Source: Pirellulaceae bacterium
GTDB lineage: Bacteria; Planctomycetota; Planctomycetia; Pirellulales; Pirellulaceae
NCBI GenBank assembly: GCA_016784735.1
Contig: JADHUC010000006.1
Coordinates: forward strand, 28,478-92,477
Length of the DNA stretch: 64,000 bases
Reading direction: 5' to 3'
Below, piece after piece: positions 19,417 to 27,373 of this stretch. The notes beneath the pieces were generated by a model. The model ran no database searches and had not been told where the DNA came from. It was given only the letters and a program-made list of their open reading frames with translations. Numbering within the stretch: the first letter of the stretch is position 1; each line of letters starts with the position of its first letter. Made by a program: the position numbers and the translations under genes.

Positions 19417-21036
19417 ATGAACAGATCCGTTGGTCGCTCCGGTCGCATCAACACATTGTGGGCCTTGCTGTTGGGTGCCGGGGCAGCGATCACCATTTTG
19501 GTGACCCTGCTGAACGTCGGTGGTCCCGGCCGTGGAGATGATACGAACAAACTGACCCTGTACTGTGCAGCCGGCGTCCGCTCTGCGATGGACGAGATCG
19601 CTGAGCGATACAAGGAGGAGTGCGGCGTTACTGTGGAGATCCAGTACGGCGGCTCCGGCACGCTTCTGCACAACAAGATCGAAATCAATAAGTTCGACAC
19701 GGCGGACCTCTTTCTGGCAGCGGACGATTCCTACACGACCGAGGCCGTCGAGAAAGGACTCGCCGCCGAAACGCTGCCGATTGCTCACATGCGTCCGGTC
19801 ATCGCGGTTCGCAAGGACAGTTCGAAGAAGATTGAGTCGATCGAGGATCTGCTGGACGACGACGTCGCTGTAGCCGTCGCTAACCCCGATCAAGCGGCGA
19901 TCGGCGAGGCAACACAAGAACGACTCAGTCAGGTCGCAGCGGGCGACACGACGCTCTGGCAGAAGCTGGAACAGCACGTTACTCGACGCGGCGTCTTTAA
20001 GCCGACCGTGGCCGATGTAGCCGCGGACGTAAAGCTGGGCTCCGTCGATGCCGGCATCGTTTGGGATTCGACCGTGGCGATGCCCAAATTCCGCGACGAG
20101 TTGAAGGCAGTACGCGTTCCGGAGTTGGACGGCGATCCCGGTCTGGTTACCGTTTGCGTACTGAATTCATCCCGGCATCCTACCGCGGCATTGAAATTCG
20201 CTCGGTACATGAGTGCTCGCGACCGCGGATTGCCCGTGTTCGAAGAGTACGGGCTTAGGCCTGTCGAAGGCGATGTGTGGGCGGAGCAGCCGGAGATCAC
20301 TTTCTTTTGTGGTGCCGTGAACCGCCGAGCCGTGGAACAGATCATCGAGGAGTTCCAGCAGCGGGAAGGTGTGTTTGTCGATACCAGGTACGACGGCTGT
20401 GGAAGCCTCACGGGCACGATGGGGATGATCGATGACCAAAGCACGGATCTGGGATTTCCGGACGTCTACATGGCCTGCGATGTTTACTTTCTGGAGAACG
20501 TCAAACAATGGTTCCAGGAAGCAGCCAACGTATCGGACACCGAAATTGTCATCGCAGTCCCCAAGGGCGACACGAAGGTCAAGCAATTGAGAGATCTGGT
20601 CAAACCGGGAATCCGCGTTTCCATAGGCGAACCGGATCAGTGTACGATCGGTGCGCTGACGCGACGGCTGCTGGTCAAAGAGGGGCTCTACGATCAGCTC
20701 AAAGAGAAACAGACGCAGGAAGATGAAGTCGTCGTCGAGAAGCCATCGTCAGCGATGCTCATTACGGACGTGGTCGGCGGTCACGTCGACGCGGCGTTGG
20801 CGTACATAACCGACGTTTTGGCGAATCGCGACAGCGTGGATATTGTGCGGATCGACTCGCCGCTGAACAAAGCGATTCAGCCGTTCAGCATCGCCAAAAC
20901 AAGCGATCACAAATACCTCACCCGCCGTTTGTTCCGAAAAATCGCGAGTTCTCCGGAAGCCTTCGAAGATGCTGGGTTTCATTTCCGGCTGGACGAGGAT
21001 CCCGCCGCAAATAAGTCGGAGGCTCCCGGCCCGTGA
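19417..21036 (+). CDS. Tandem-duplicated molybdate/tungstate-type ABC transporter substrate-binding protein
   Basis: 539 aa from MNRSVGRSG at 19417; in-frame ATGs at 19339 and 19366 are alternatives and none has a clear ribosome-binding site. One N-terminal membrane anchor is seen (LWALLLGAGAAITILVTLL). Two ModA-like domains follow. The first (~45-280) starts KLTLYCAAGVRSAMDEIAE with VEIQYGGSGTLLHNKIE; the second (~290-530) starts EITFFCGAVNRRAVEQIIEE with VDTRYDGCGSLTGTM. Both carry the GxG/GCG oxyanion-binding-type loop and a D-A-x-x/DAALAYI hinge segment. Normal ModA is ~250 aa, so this is a head-to-tail duplication. The stop overlaps the GTG of the permease by 4 bases (GTGA), so the three genes form one operon. 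Ligand choice (molybdate, tungstate or another oxyanion) cannot be read from the sequence. Confidence 0.85.
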   Translation: MNRSVGRSGRINTLWALLLGAGAAITILVTLLNVGGPGRGDDTNKLTLYCAAGVRSAMDEIAERYKEECGVTVEIQYGGSGTLLHNKIEINKFDTADLFLAADDSYTTEAVEKGLAAETLPIAHMRPVIAVRKDSSKKIESIEDLLDDDVAVAVANPDQAAIGEATQERLSQVAAGDTTLWQKLEQHVTRRGVFKPTVADVAADVKLGSVDAGIVWDSTVAMPKFRDELKAVRVPELDGDPGLVTVCVLNSSRHPTAALKFARYMSARDRGLPVFEEYGLRPVEGDVWAEQPEITFFCGAVNRRAVEQIIEEFQQREGVFVDTRYDGCGSLTGTMGMIDDQSTDLGFPDVYMACDVYFLENVKQWFQEAANVSDTEIVIAVPKGDTKVKQLRDLVKPGIRVSIGEPDQCTIGALTRRLLVKEGLYDQLKEKQTQEDEVVVEKPSSAMLITDVVGGHVDAALAYITDVLANRDSVDIVRIDSPLNKAIQPFSIAKTSDHKYLTRRLFRKIASSPEAFEDAGFHFRLDEDPAANKSEAPGP

Positions 21037-21935
21037 CGCAGCAATCTGCAACGCAGACACAAGGCGAGCTAGGTAAGCCTCGCACGCCGAAACTGATCGC
21101 CGCGTCGGACACACTGTTCTATGCGGCGATGGCGACTATCGGCGCGGCCTACGTGCTGCTGATTGTGGCCATGCTACTGGCCGATGGTGCCTACATGGTC
21201 GGCCAGACTCTGAAGGCGACTGCCGATTCGCCGCACGGCTGGTTGGCGATGGTAGTCGACAATCCCATAGTCGTTGCCTTGGCCGATCGGAAGATCCAGT
21301 ATTCGATCTGGCTCAGCATGATTTCGTGCACGCTATCGGCGATTCTCTCGGTCCTTGTGGCGGTCCCGTTGGGTTACCTGATGTCGCGTCATCGGTTCTT
21401 TGGCCAAAGACTGCTAGACGCAATCGTGGACATCCCCATCGTGCTTCCGCCCCTAGTGGTGGGTTTGAGCCTATTGATCCTATTTCAGTTTCCCCCGCTT
21501 AGCTCCATCGCCCGAAGCGTGGTTTACCAAGTTCCTGCTGTGATCCTGGCTCAGTTCTCGGTGGCTTGCGCCTTTGCCGTTAGGACCATGAAGCACACAT
21601 TTGATCACATCAATCCGCGATACGAGCAAGTCGCGTTGTCGTTGGGGTGCAGCCGGGCGGAGGCGTTCGGCTGGGTTGTGCTGCCGGAGGCAGGGCGTGG
21701 TATGACTACGGCCTTTACGCTGGCTTGGGCCCGATCGTTGGGGGAGTTCGGGCCATTGTTGATTTTTGCCGGAGCTACCCGGATGAAGACCGAAGTCCTT
21801 TCGGTCTCCGTGTTCCTGGAAATGAACATAGGTAACCTCGAAGCCGCCGTGGCGGTATCACTGGTCATGGTGGCCGCGGCGGTCGTTGTGTTGATACTGG
21901 CTCGCCTGTACGGCTCGCGTGAAATCGGGTTTTGA
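21033..21935 (+). CDS. modB: Molybdate/tungstate-type ABC transporter permease
   Basis: 300 aa, GTG start overlapping the binding-protein stop. Several membrane segments are seen (ATIGAAYVLLIVAMLLADG, ISCTLSAILSVLVAVPLGYL, IVDIPIVLPPLVVGLSLLIL, VAVSLVMVAAAVVVLILARL). The EAA-type loop EQVALSLGCSRAEAFGWVVL (~195-215), which docks to the ATPase, matches the ModB/CysT class. The long loop between the first and second segments (~50-85) is larger than in short ModB proteins. The gene is translationally coupled on both sides. Confidence 0.88.
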   Translation: MTQQSATQTQGELGKPRTPKLIAASDTLFYAAMATIGAAYVLLIVAMLLADGAYMVGQTLKATADSPHGWLAMVVDNPIVVALADRKIQYSIWLSMISCTLSAILSVLVAVPLGYLMSRHRFFGQRLLDAIVDIPIVLPPLVVGLSLLILFQFPPLSSIARSVVYQVPAVILAQFSVACAFAVRTMKHTFDHINPRYEQVALSLGCSRAEAFGWVVLPEAGRGMTTAFTLAWARSLGEFGPLLIFAGATRMKTEVLSVSVFLEMNIGNLEAAVAVSLVMVAAAVVVLILARLYGSREIGF

Positions 21936-21961
21936 GCGGAAGCCAAGGAGGAGTGACAGAC

Positions 21962-22627
21962 GTGATTGCCGTTGATGGCATATCCTTGCGAGCTGGCGAT
22001 TTTCGACTCGACGATGTCTCTCTGCGCGTGCCCACCGGCGGTTACGGCGTGCTGATGGGGAAGACAGGTTCGGGGAAAACGACAATCCTGGAATCGATCA
22101 TTGGATTACGTTCCGTGGCGAAGGGCAAGATCTGGCTTTGCGACCGCGACGTGACGAACCTGAAGCCGGCTGTTCGAGGCGTGGGGTTCGTTCCCCAGGA
22201 TGGAGCCCTGTTTTCCAAAATGACGGTCGAACAACAGATGGCTCTGGCGCTGGTCGTGCGCCGGGTGCCACGAGACGAGGTGCGCCGGCGAGTGGAGGAG
22301 CTGGCCGAGTTGCTGCAGATTCCTGATCTGCTTCCACGCAAGCCGCATGGGCTTAGTGGCGGCGAGCGACAGCGTGTGGCGCTCGGGCGCGCCCTGTCGT
22401 TTCGGCCTCGTGTGTTGTGCCTGGACGAGCCGTTGAGTGCCCTGGACGAGGAGACTCGGCATCAGATGTGCGATCTCCTGGACGATATCCGAAAGAGGAC
22501 CGGCGTTACTACGCTGCATATCACGCATAATGTGCATGAGGCGGAGACGCTGGCTGATTGCCTGTTTCGGCTTGAAGGTGGGAGAATTGAGATGGTGACC
22601 ACGGATGGCACCCAGGACCACGGATGA
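21962..22627 (+). CDS. ABC transporter ATP-binding protein of the molybdate/tungstate-type system
   Basis: 221 aa from GTG 21962, chosen for AAGGAGG about 9 bases upstream; a TTG at 21932 overlapping the permease stop would give 231 aa. Walker A GKTGSGKT (~32-39), Q-loop FVPQDG, signature LSGGERQRVALGRAL, Walker B VLCLDEPLSALD and H-loop ITHN are all intact. It lacks the C-terminal TOBE/Mop regulatory domain of full-length ModC (~350 aa), so it is closer to the short TupC/WtpC-type ATPases. The last codons (after about TTDG) fall inside a 33-base inverted repeat, so the C-terminal tail may have been supplied by a repeat or insertion. Confidence 0.88.
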   Translation: MIAVDGISLRAGDFRLDDVSLRVPTGGYGVLMGKTGSGKTTILESIIGLRSVAKGKIWLCDRDVTNLKPAVRGVGFVPQDGALFSKMTVEQQMALALVVRRVPRDEVRRRVEELAELLQIPDLLPRKPHGLSGGERQRVALGRALSFRPRVLCLDEPLSALDEETRHQMCDLLDDIRKRTGVTTLHITHNVHEAETLADCLFRLEGGRIEMVTTDGTQDHG

Positions 22628-22630
22628 AGA
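22598..22630. repeat. Left 33-base inverted-repeat arm flanking the GxxExxY gene
   Basis: This arm matches the reverse complement of 23447-23479 at 31 of 33 positions, the first 17 (ACCACGGATGGCACCCA) being perfect. It overlaps the last codons and stop of the ABC ATPase gene. With the right arm it brackets the whole GxxExxY gene, giving an 882-base unit. Confidence 0.75.
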
Positions 22631-22635
22631 TGAAA

Positions 22636-23472
22636 TCAATGCTTGGGAGTGTGGCGGAGGCTGGCGATTTGGATCTTTGTGCGCCCGAAATCTACGGCGA
22701 CTCCCCAGGGTAGATCTAGGGCCTGCATGTAGGATTTTCCTCGGTTGATGTTGAAGCTGTTTGTGTCAAACAGAACGGTGTAGACGAGGACGATTCGACG
22801 TTCGATCAGAAGGCAGTCCAGCGGCGATTCGTCTACCACGATCCCGCGGAAGACGGCTTTTGCCGAAGGCGACGATACGAACGATAGGCCGCGGTGTGCG
22901 AGTTCCTGGAGTAACAGTTTCTTTGTCACTTCGCGGCTGTAACCTGTGCCGTGGGCTTCAAACAGAGTCCTCACGGTGTCGCGAATCGCCAGCCCTGTCT
23001 CGCGGTCTGGGCCCTTGATGTGATCCGACCAGTATTGCCAGTCCTCCACGCACTCGTAATTCGGAGGATCGTACACAATGCGTTCGACAGTGACCCGATC
23101 CAGCCCCATGTTCACCAGGAGCCCTAACCGATCGTTCCGGCATTTCAGATAGTCGAAAAGCTGAGCCAACTCGGACGGATTCAGGCTTCGGGGTACTGCC
23201 TTCAACTCAACAGTGATCGAATCCCAGGCGACCAGATCGGGATAGAGAGCGTGAACGACTTCGCCATGCAGCATAATCGGATGAGGAGGCTTGTACCGAA
23301 AGGGAATCCCGCGTTCTCGCAGCCAGATTTCACACGCCCGGTGATACCCCTGCTCCTGTCGCCCCAGCCCCACTCCGTTCTGAACATCGAAAAAGCACCG
23401 CCGGAGAAGCCCCGATTTATCTTCGTAAATCAATCCCATCTCCACCTCTTCATCCGAGGTCTTGGGTGCCAT
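22636..23472 (-). CDS. GxxExxY-family (PD-(D/E)xK nuclease-like) protein, apparently two domains
   Basis: 278 aa. Start MAPKTSDEE at 23472; the longer reading from 23508 overlaps the end of mutS. The family signature GRQEQGY (GxxExxY) lies at about residues 35-41 and is followed by HRACEIWLRERGIPF, then VHALYPDLVAWDSITVELKA (the D...ExK-like core, ~80-100) and LFDYLKCRNDRLGLLVNMG. The C-terminal third (FRGIVVDESPLDCLLIERRI and SYMQALDLPWGVAVDFG) looks like a degenerate second copy of the same fold, with RIVLVY where the first copy has ELKA. Family function is unproven; it resembles restriction-endonuclease-like folds. It is convergent with the ABC ATPase gene and 8 bases downstream of mutS, and is bracketed by 33-base inverted repeats, which suggests acquisition as a unit. 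Confidence 0.8.
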   Translation of the reverse strand: MAPKTSDEEVEMGLIYEDKSGLLRRCFFDVQNGVGLGRQEQGYHRACEIWLRERGIPFRYKPPHPIMLHGEVVHALYPDLVAWDSITVELKAVPRSLNPSELAQLFDYLKCRNDRLGLLVNMGLDRVTVERIVYDPPNYECVEDWQYWSDHIKGPDRETGLAIRDTVRTLFEAHGTGYSREVTKKLLLQELAHRGLSFVSSPSAKAVFRGIVVDESPLDCLLIERRIVLVYTVLFDTNSFNINRGKSYMQALDLPWGVAVDFGRTKIQIASLRHTPKH

Positions 23473-23479
23473 CCGTGGT
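23447..23479. repeat. Right 33-base inverted-repeat arm flanking the GxxExxY gene
   Basis: The reverse complement matches 22598-22630 with two mismatches. It covers the start codon and first codons of the GxxExxY gene and ends 2 bases before the mutS stop triplet (23481-23483), so the boundary between mutS and this gene is formed by the repeat. Confidence 0.75.
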
Positions 23480-23480
23480 C

Positions 23481-26093
23481 CTAGTCCTTCTTCACCTCCT
23501 CCTGCCACTGATGCACTAACTCCATCGCCTCCATCGGCGTGATGCTGTTGACATCCAGCTCCCGAATCTTATCCAACAGCGGGTGCTCCGCCGGCCCGAA
23601 CAGCGTCAGTTGAATATCGCCCCCGCGGCGCGTCTTCTGCTTCTTCGCGACTTTCGGACGACCGTCTTCGTCGAGGTGTTCCGCTTCGAGTTGAGCAAGA
23701 ATCTGCTTGGCGCGTTCATTCACCTCCGAAGGTACGCCGGCCAGTCGAGCGACGTGAATGCCGTAACTCTTGTCCGCAGCGCCCTCCACGATTTTATGCA
23801 GGAAAGCGATATTTTCTTCCCATTCTTTGACCGCCACGTTCAGATTCCTCACCGACGACAGCGAGCTTTCCAGGTCCGTCAGTTCGTGGTAGTGCGTGGC
23901 GAACAGCGTACGGCAGCCTATGTTGTCGTGTGTATGCTCGATGATCGCCCAAGCCAGCGAGACGCCGTCGTATGTGCTGGTGCCGCGTCCGATCTCGTCC
24001 AGAATCACGAGGCTGTGGGCGGTCGCATTATTCAGAATCCGCGCCGTCTCGGTCATCTCCACCATAAACGTACTCTGGCCGCGCGACAGTTCGTCGCTGG
24101 CGCCGACACGGGCGAAGATGCGGTCAGCAATGCCGATCGTGGCCCGACGTGCCGGAACAAAGGAACCCATCTGTGCCATCAGCGTGATCAGCGCGACTTG
24201 GCGAATGTAAGTACTCTTACCGGCCATGTTCGGGCCGGTGATCAGCAGAATCATCCCCGAGTCTGGATTGGCCACGCTATCGTTCGGCACAAACGTTCCC
24301 TGCGGCTCGGTGATATCCAGCACCGGATGCCGGCCGTCGGCAATATCCAGCAAGGGTTCTTCGGCCATCGTGGGCCGGCAGTAGCCTCGCTCGCAAGCCA
24401 ACTCGGCCAACCCAACCAGCACATCCAGTTGAGCAAGCACACCGGCCGTGGCCTGCAGACGGCGAGCCGAAGCGGCGACCAGGTCACGTAGTTCCAGGAA
24501 CAGCTCGTATTCCAGATCTTTGGCCTTCTCGTCCGCCGTGAGTACCTTCTCTTCGTATTCTTTCAACTCCGGCGTGATGTAGCGTTCGGCGTTTTTCAGT
24601 GTTTGCTTGCGGATGAAGAAATCGGGCACCTTGTCGCGGTGCGTGTTGGTGACTTCGATGTAGTAGCCGAATACCCTATTGAAGCCGACTTTCAAAGTCG
24701 GAATACCGGACGTCTCCACAATTTCGGCTTGATACTTAGCGATCCACTGTTTGCCACCGGCGGCCAATTCGCGCAGGCGATCCAATTCCTGGTCAAAGCC
24801 GTCGCGGATAAAGCCCCCTTCGCGCGATGCCAGCGGGCAGTCGCTCGCCAAGGCGGATTCGAGTTTACTGCGCACCTCGGGGCACAAATCGAGTTCCGCT
24901 TCCAGGCGACATAGCAACTTGCTCTTGCGCGCCGTCAGCTTGGCCTTCAGTTTCGGTAGCCCAGCAAGCGTGCGGCCAATGAAACTCAGATCGCGGGGAT
25001 TGGTGCGCCCTGTAGTGACGCGCGCCAGTAGACGTTCCAAGTCGTAAACGCCTCGAAGCTGCTCGCGAAGTTGGCTCCTCAGCCCGGTTTCACCCATCAA
25101 CTCCGCTACAGCATCCAGCCGTGCGTCGATGCGATTTATGTCGGTCAGTGGATTGGCCAGGCAATCGCTCAGGAGGCGCGAACCCATGGCTGTAACCGTG
25201 CGGTCCAGTACGGCCAGCAGCGAGCCCTCACGACTGCCGCTGCGGATCGTTCGGGTCAGTTCCAGGCTGCGTCGGGTCGCCTCGTCGATCTCCAGCGTGC
25301 CCGCTTGCCGATAAGGGATCAACCGGTCGATGTGATCGAACGACGAACGCTGGGTCTCGCATAGATAGTCCAGCACGGCGCCGGCCGCGCAAACGGCCAG
25401 CCGGTCACCATCGCCAAACCCGAAGCCTTCCAGGCCGGCAGTCTCGAAATGCTTGGTCAGAGACTTGTGCGCGCCATCAAAAGAAAACGCCCAGGCCGGC
25501 CGCTTCGTGATCGCCAGCGATGGAAACAGCGCATCGAGGCCAACGTTGTGGTCTTCGCTGATCAGGCACTCCGACGGATTGACCCGCGCCAGTTGATCTT
25601 GAAGCTGAGAAGAAGGGAAAACGGCGGCATGAAATCGCCCGGTGGAAAGTTCCGCCCAAGCGATGCCGACCCCGTCGGACGATCGCGTCTCTTTGGATCC
25701 CGGAGCCGCGACCGCCGCCAAGTAGTTGCTTTCGCGTGGGTCGAGCAATCCATCGTCGGTCAGCGTCCCAGGAGTGACGACTCGCGTTACTTCGCGTTTG
25801 ACCAGACCCTTCGCCTTCTTGGGATCTTCGACCTGTTCGCAGACCGCGGCACGGAAGCCAGCAGAAATCAGTTTTCCCAGGTAGTTGTCCAGTTGATGGT
25901 GCGGAAAGCCCGCCATGGGAATCGCGTTTTCGCCCTTCTCGCGGCTGGTTAGCGTCAACCCAAGTTCACGCGCGGCGGCCTTTGCATCCTCGAAGAACAA
26001 CTCATAGAAATCGCCCATGCGAAACAGCAGCAGCGCATCGCCACACGCAGCTTTGGCGTCTTCGTACTGTTGCATCATGGGTGTCTTGGCCAT
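23481..26093 (-). CDS. mutS: DNA mismatch repair protein MutS
   Basis: 870 aa, the usual MutS length (~850). Start MAKTPMMQQY at 26093; a TTG/ATG six codons upstream is less family-like. The mismatch-binding motif GDFYELFFEDA (Phe-x-Glu wedge) is near residue 30. GKSTYIRQVA follows Walker A GPNMAGKS (~618), and DEIGRGTSTYDG (~697) is Walker B/signature. THYHELTDLE is the conserved His loop. The C-terminal helix-turn-helix region EVNERAKQILAQLEAEHL is present. It recognises base mismatches and drives repair with MutL, which is not in this window. The gene looks complete. Downstream is the GxxExxY gene on the same strand. Confidence 0.97.
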   Translation of the reverse strand: MAKTPMMQQYEDAKAACGDALLLFRMGDFYELFFEDAKAAARELGLTLTSREKGENAIPMAGFPHHQLDNYLGKLISAGFRAAVCEQVEDPKKAKGLVKREVTRVVTPGTLTDDGLLDPRESNYLAAVAAPGSKETRSSDGVGIAWAELSTGRFHAAVFPSSQLQDQLARVNPSECLISEDHNVGLDALFPSLAITKRPAWAFSFDGAHKSLTKHFETAGLEGFGFGDGDRLAVCAAGAVLDYLCETQRSSFDHIDRLIPYRQAGTLEIDEATRRSLELTRTIRSGSREGSLLAVLDRTVTAMGSRLLSDCLANPLTDINRIDARLDAVAELMGETGLRSQLREQLRGVYDLERLLARVTTGRTNPRDLSFIGRTLAGLPKLKAKLTARKSKLLCRLEAELDLCPEVRSKLESALASDCPLASREGGFIRDGFDQELDRLRELAAGGKQWIAKYQAEIVETSGIPTLKVGFNRVFGYYIEVTNTHRDKVPDFFIRKQTLKNAERYITPELKEYEEKVLTADEKAKDLEYELFLELRDLVAASARRLQATAGVLAQLDVLVGLAELACERGYCRPTMAEEPLLDIADGRHPVLDITEPQGTFVPNDSVANPDSGMILLITGPNMAGKSTYIRQVALITLMAQMGSFVPARRATIGIADRIFARVGASDELSRGQSTFMVEMTETARILNNATAHSLVILDEIGRGTSTYDGVSLAWAIIEHTHDNIGCRTLFATHYHELTDLESSLSSVRNLNVAVKEWEENIAFLHKIVEGAADKSYGIHVARLAGVPSEVNERAKQILAQLEAEHLDEDGRPKVAKKQKTRRGGDIQLTLFGPAEHPLLDKIRELDVNSITPMEAMELVHQWQEEVKKD

Positions 26094-26144
26094 AGCACCG
26101 CATCGTAGCAAGCATCGCGAAAAACGGCGAGAGGGGGACGAACG

Positions 26145-27140
26145 TTAAGACGAAGCGAGGGTTGTTGCCCGTTGCGCTTCCTCTGTCGCTTCGATCGGCA
26201 TGATCCAAGTACGATCGCGCTGAATCACTTCGATCTGTGGAGCTTCGACGGTCTTCGCCTTCCCGTACCGGTGCATCAATCCGCCGGCGAACCGTAGGAC
26301 GTCACCGCTGGGCGGACCGACGATCAGCGCCAGAGCGCCGATGTAGTTGTGCCCATCCAACATGGCCGAACTAGAGGCATCGGGCAGCTTGTGCATGTAC
26401 TCGAGCTGATCGTTCTCCGCCTCGTTTCTCCCAACGATTACCTTCGTCTCGTTGTCGAAGCGGAAATGCCGACCGATCGTCAGGATTTCGAAGTCCCAAC
26501 GCGTAGCCTCCGGTTCCAACTGGAGCAGATCATGGACGTTGCGGCCGAACTGGATTTCCGTCAGGGCGCATCCCGTGGACGGATCAGGGATATACGGAAG
26601 TCCCAAGTCTTTGCCCAGTTGGATTAGCCCTTTGCGACTGCGGCCCGAGAATCCGTGCAGTTTTTCGCGGTCCACCCATCCTTCGCGTTCCGGCTTCGTG
26701 GGCCGCAGCAGCTTGGCGGACAATGGGCGAAGCAGCAGATCCTCCAGGTCCGAATGATAAGAGATGGTGTCCAACTGCCAACGTTTCTGGCTCATCGGCC
26801 GCTGGCCGGCCACTTCGCCACTGACGATGAAATCCGCACCGCTCTGTTCCATGAATCGTTTGGCTCGCTGGAACATGTAGATGCGACAGTCAGTGCACGG
26901 ATTGGCACCCTTGCCGTAGCCGAATCGAGGATTCTTGATGATTTCCAGGTAATCGTCCTCCTGCGAGACGACGGTCAGGCGAACGCCCAACCCGCGGGCC
27001 GCCTGCCCGGCGCGGTCCTGGCAGCATTCGAAGATGGTCTTGAAGTTCAGCGCGTCGACCTCGACGCCCTGTTCCTGCATGATTCGAATGGCCAGCATAC
27101 TGTCCAGGCCGCCGGAGAGCACTGCGATACATTGGGGCAT
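26145..27140 (-). CDS. PP-loop ATPase related to tRNA thiolation enzymes (ThiI/MnmA-like)
   Basis: 331 aa. N-terminal PP-loop AVLSGGLDSMLAIRIM (SGGxDS, residues ~6-20) binds ATP for adenylation. NPCTDCRIYMF (~83-93) gives a CxxC that could hold sulfur or a metal. SGEVAGQRPMSQ and DPSTGCALTE (a third Cys) are typical of the MnmA/ThiI-related family found in Aquifex, planctomycetes and archaea, which is longer than a bare PP-loop and has a C-terminal NFACT/DUF-like domain (DFEILTIGRHFRFDNETKVI). Probable role: 2-thiolation or another thio-modification of tRNA. The exact position is unknown. It sits 51 bases upstream of mutS on the same strand and could share its transcript. Confidence 0.8.
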   Translation of the reverse strand: MPQCIAVLSGGLDSMLAIRIMQEQGVEVDALNFKTIFECCQDRAGQAARGLGVRLTVVSQEDDYLEIIKNPRFGYGKGANPCTDCRIYMFQRAKRFMEQSGADFIVSGEVAGQRPMSQKRWQLDTISYHSDLEDLLLRPLSAKLLRPTKPEREGWVDREKLHGFSGRSRKGLIQLGKDLGLPYIPDPSTGCALTEIQFGRNVHDLLQLEPEATRWDFEILTIGRHFRFDNETKVIVGRNEAENDQLEYMHKLPDASSSAMLDGHNYIGALALIVGPPSGDVLRFAGGLMHRYGKAKTVEAPQIEVIQRDRTWIMPIEATEEAQRATTLASS

Positions 27141-27162
27141 GGTTGTGGGGGAGGAGGAGATG

Positions 27163-27288
27163 TCGGGTGTCGGGTGTCGGGTGTCAGGTATCGGGTGTCA
27201 GGTATCGGGTGTCAGGTATCGGGTGTCAGGTATCGGGTGTCAGGTGTCAGGTGTCAGGTGTCGGGTGTCAGGTGTCGGGTGTCGAGTA
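27163..27288 (+). repeat. Eighteen tandem heptamers (TCGGGTG / TCAGGTR)
   Basis: Eighteen consecutive 7-base units fill this stretch exactly: mainly TCGGGTG alternating with TCAGGTA or TCAGGTG, the last one TCGAGTA. It lies between the PP-loop gene (start 27140, minus) and the end of rnc (27374, minus). Open frames across it are simply the 7-codon repeat read in three frames and are not genes. Confidence 0.9.
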
Positions 27289-27296
27289 TCCTCTTC

Positions 27297-27364
27297 CCTG
27301 ACACCTGAAACCTGACACCCCTCTTCCCCTCTCCTCCGACACCTGAAACCTGACACCCGACACC
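27297..27364 (-). repeat. Inverted copy of the heptamer repeat, two 20-base direct copies
   Basis: GACACCTGAAACCTGACACC occurs at about 27299 and again at about 27338; both are built from CACCTGA, the reverse complement of the TCAGGTG heptamer. Together with 27163-27288 this forms a large inverted array that could fold into a hairpin in RNA or single-stranded DNA. Confidence 0.8.
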
Positions 27365-27373
27365 TCCTTCTGC

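Noticed and set aside
26655..27315. Plus-strand frames across the heptamer array
   Set aside because: They read the 7-base repeat in successive frames (SGVGCRVSG-type) and are antisense to the PP-loop gene.
27163..27364. CRISPR array
   Set aside because: Units are contiguous heptamers with no unique spacers, and no cas gene is present.
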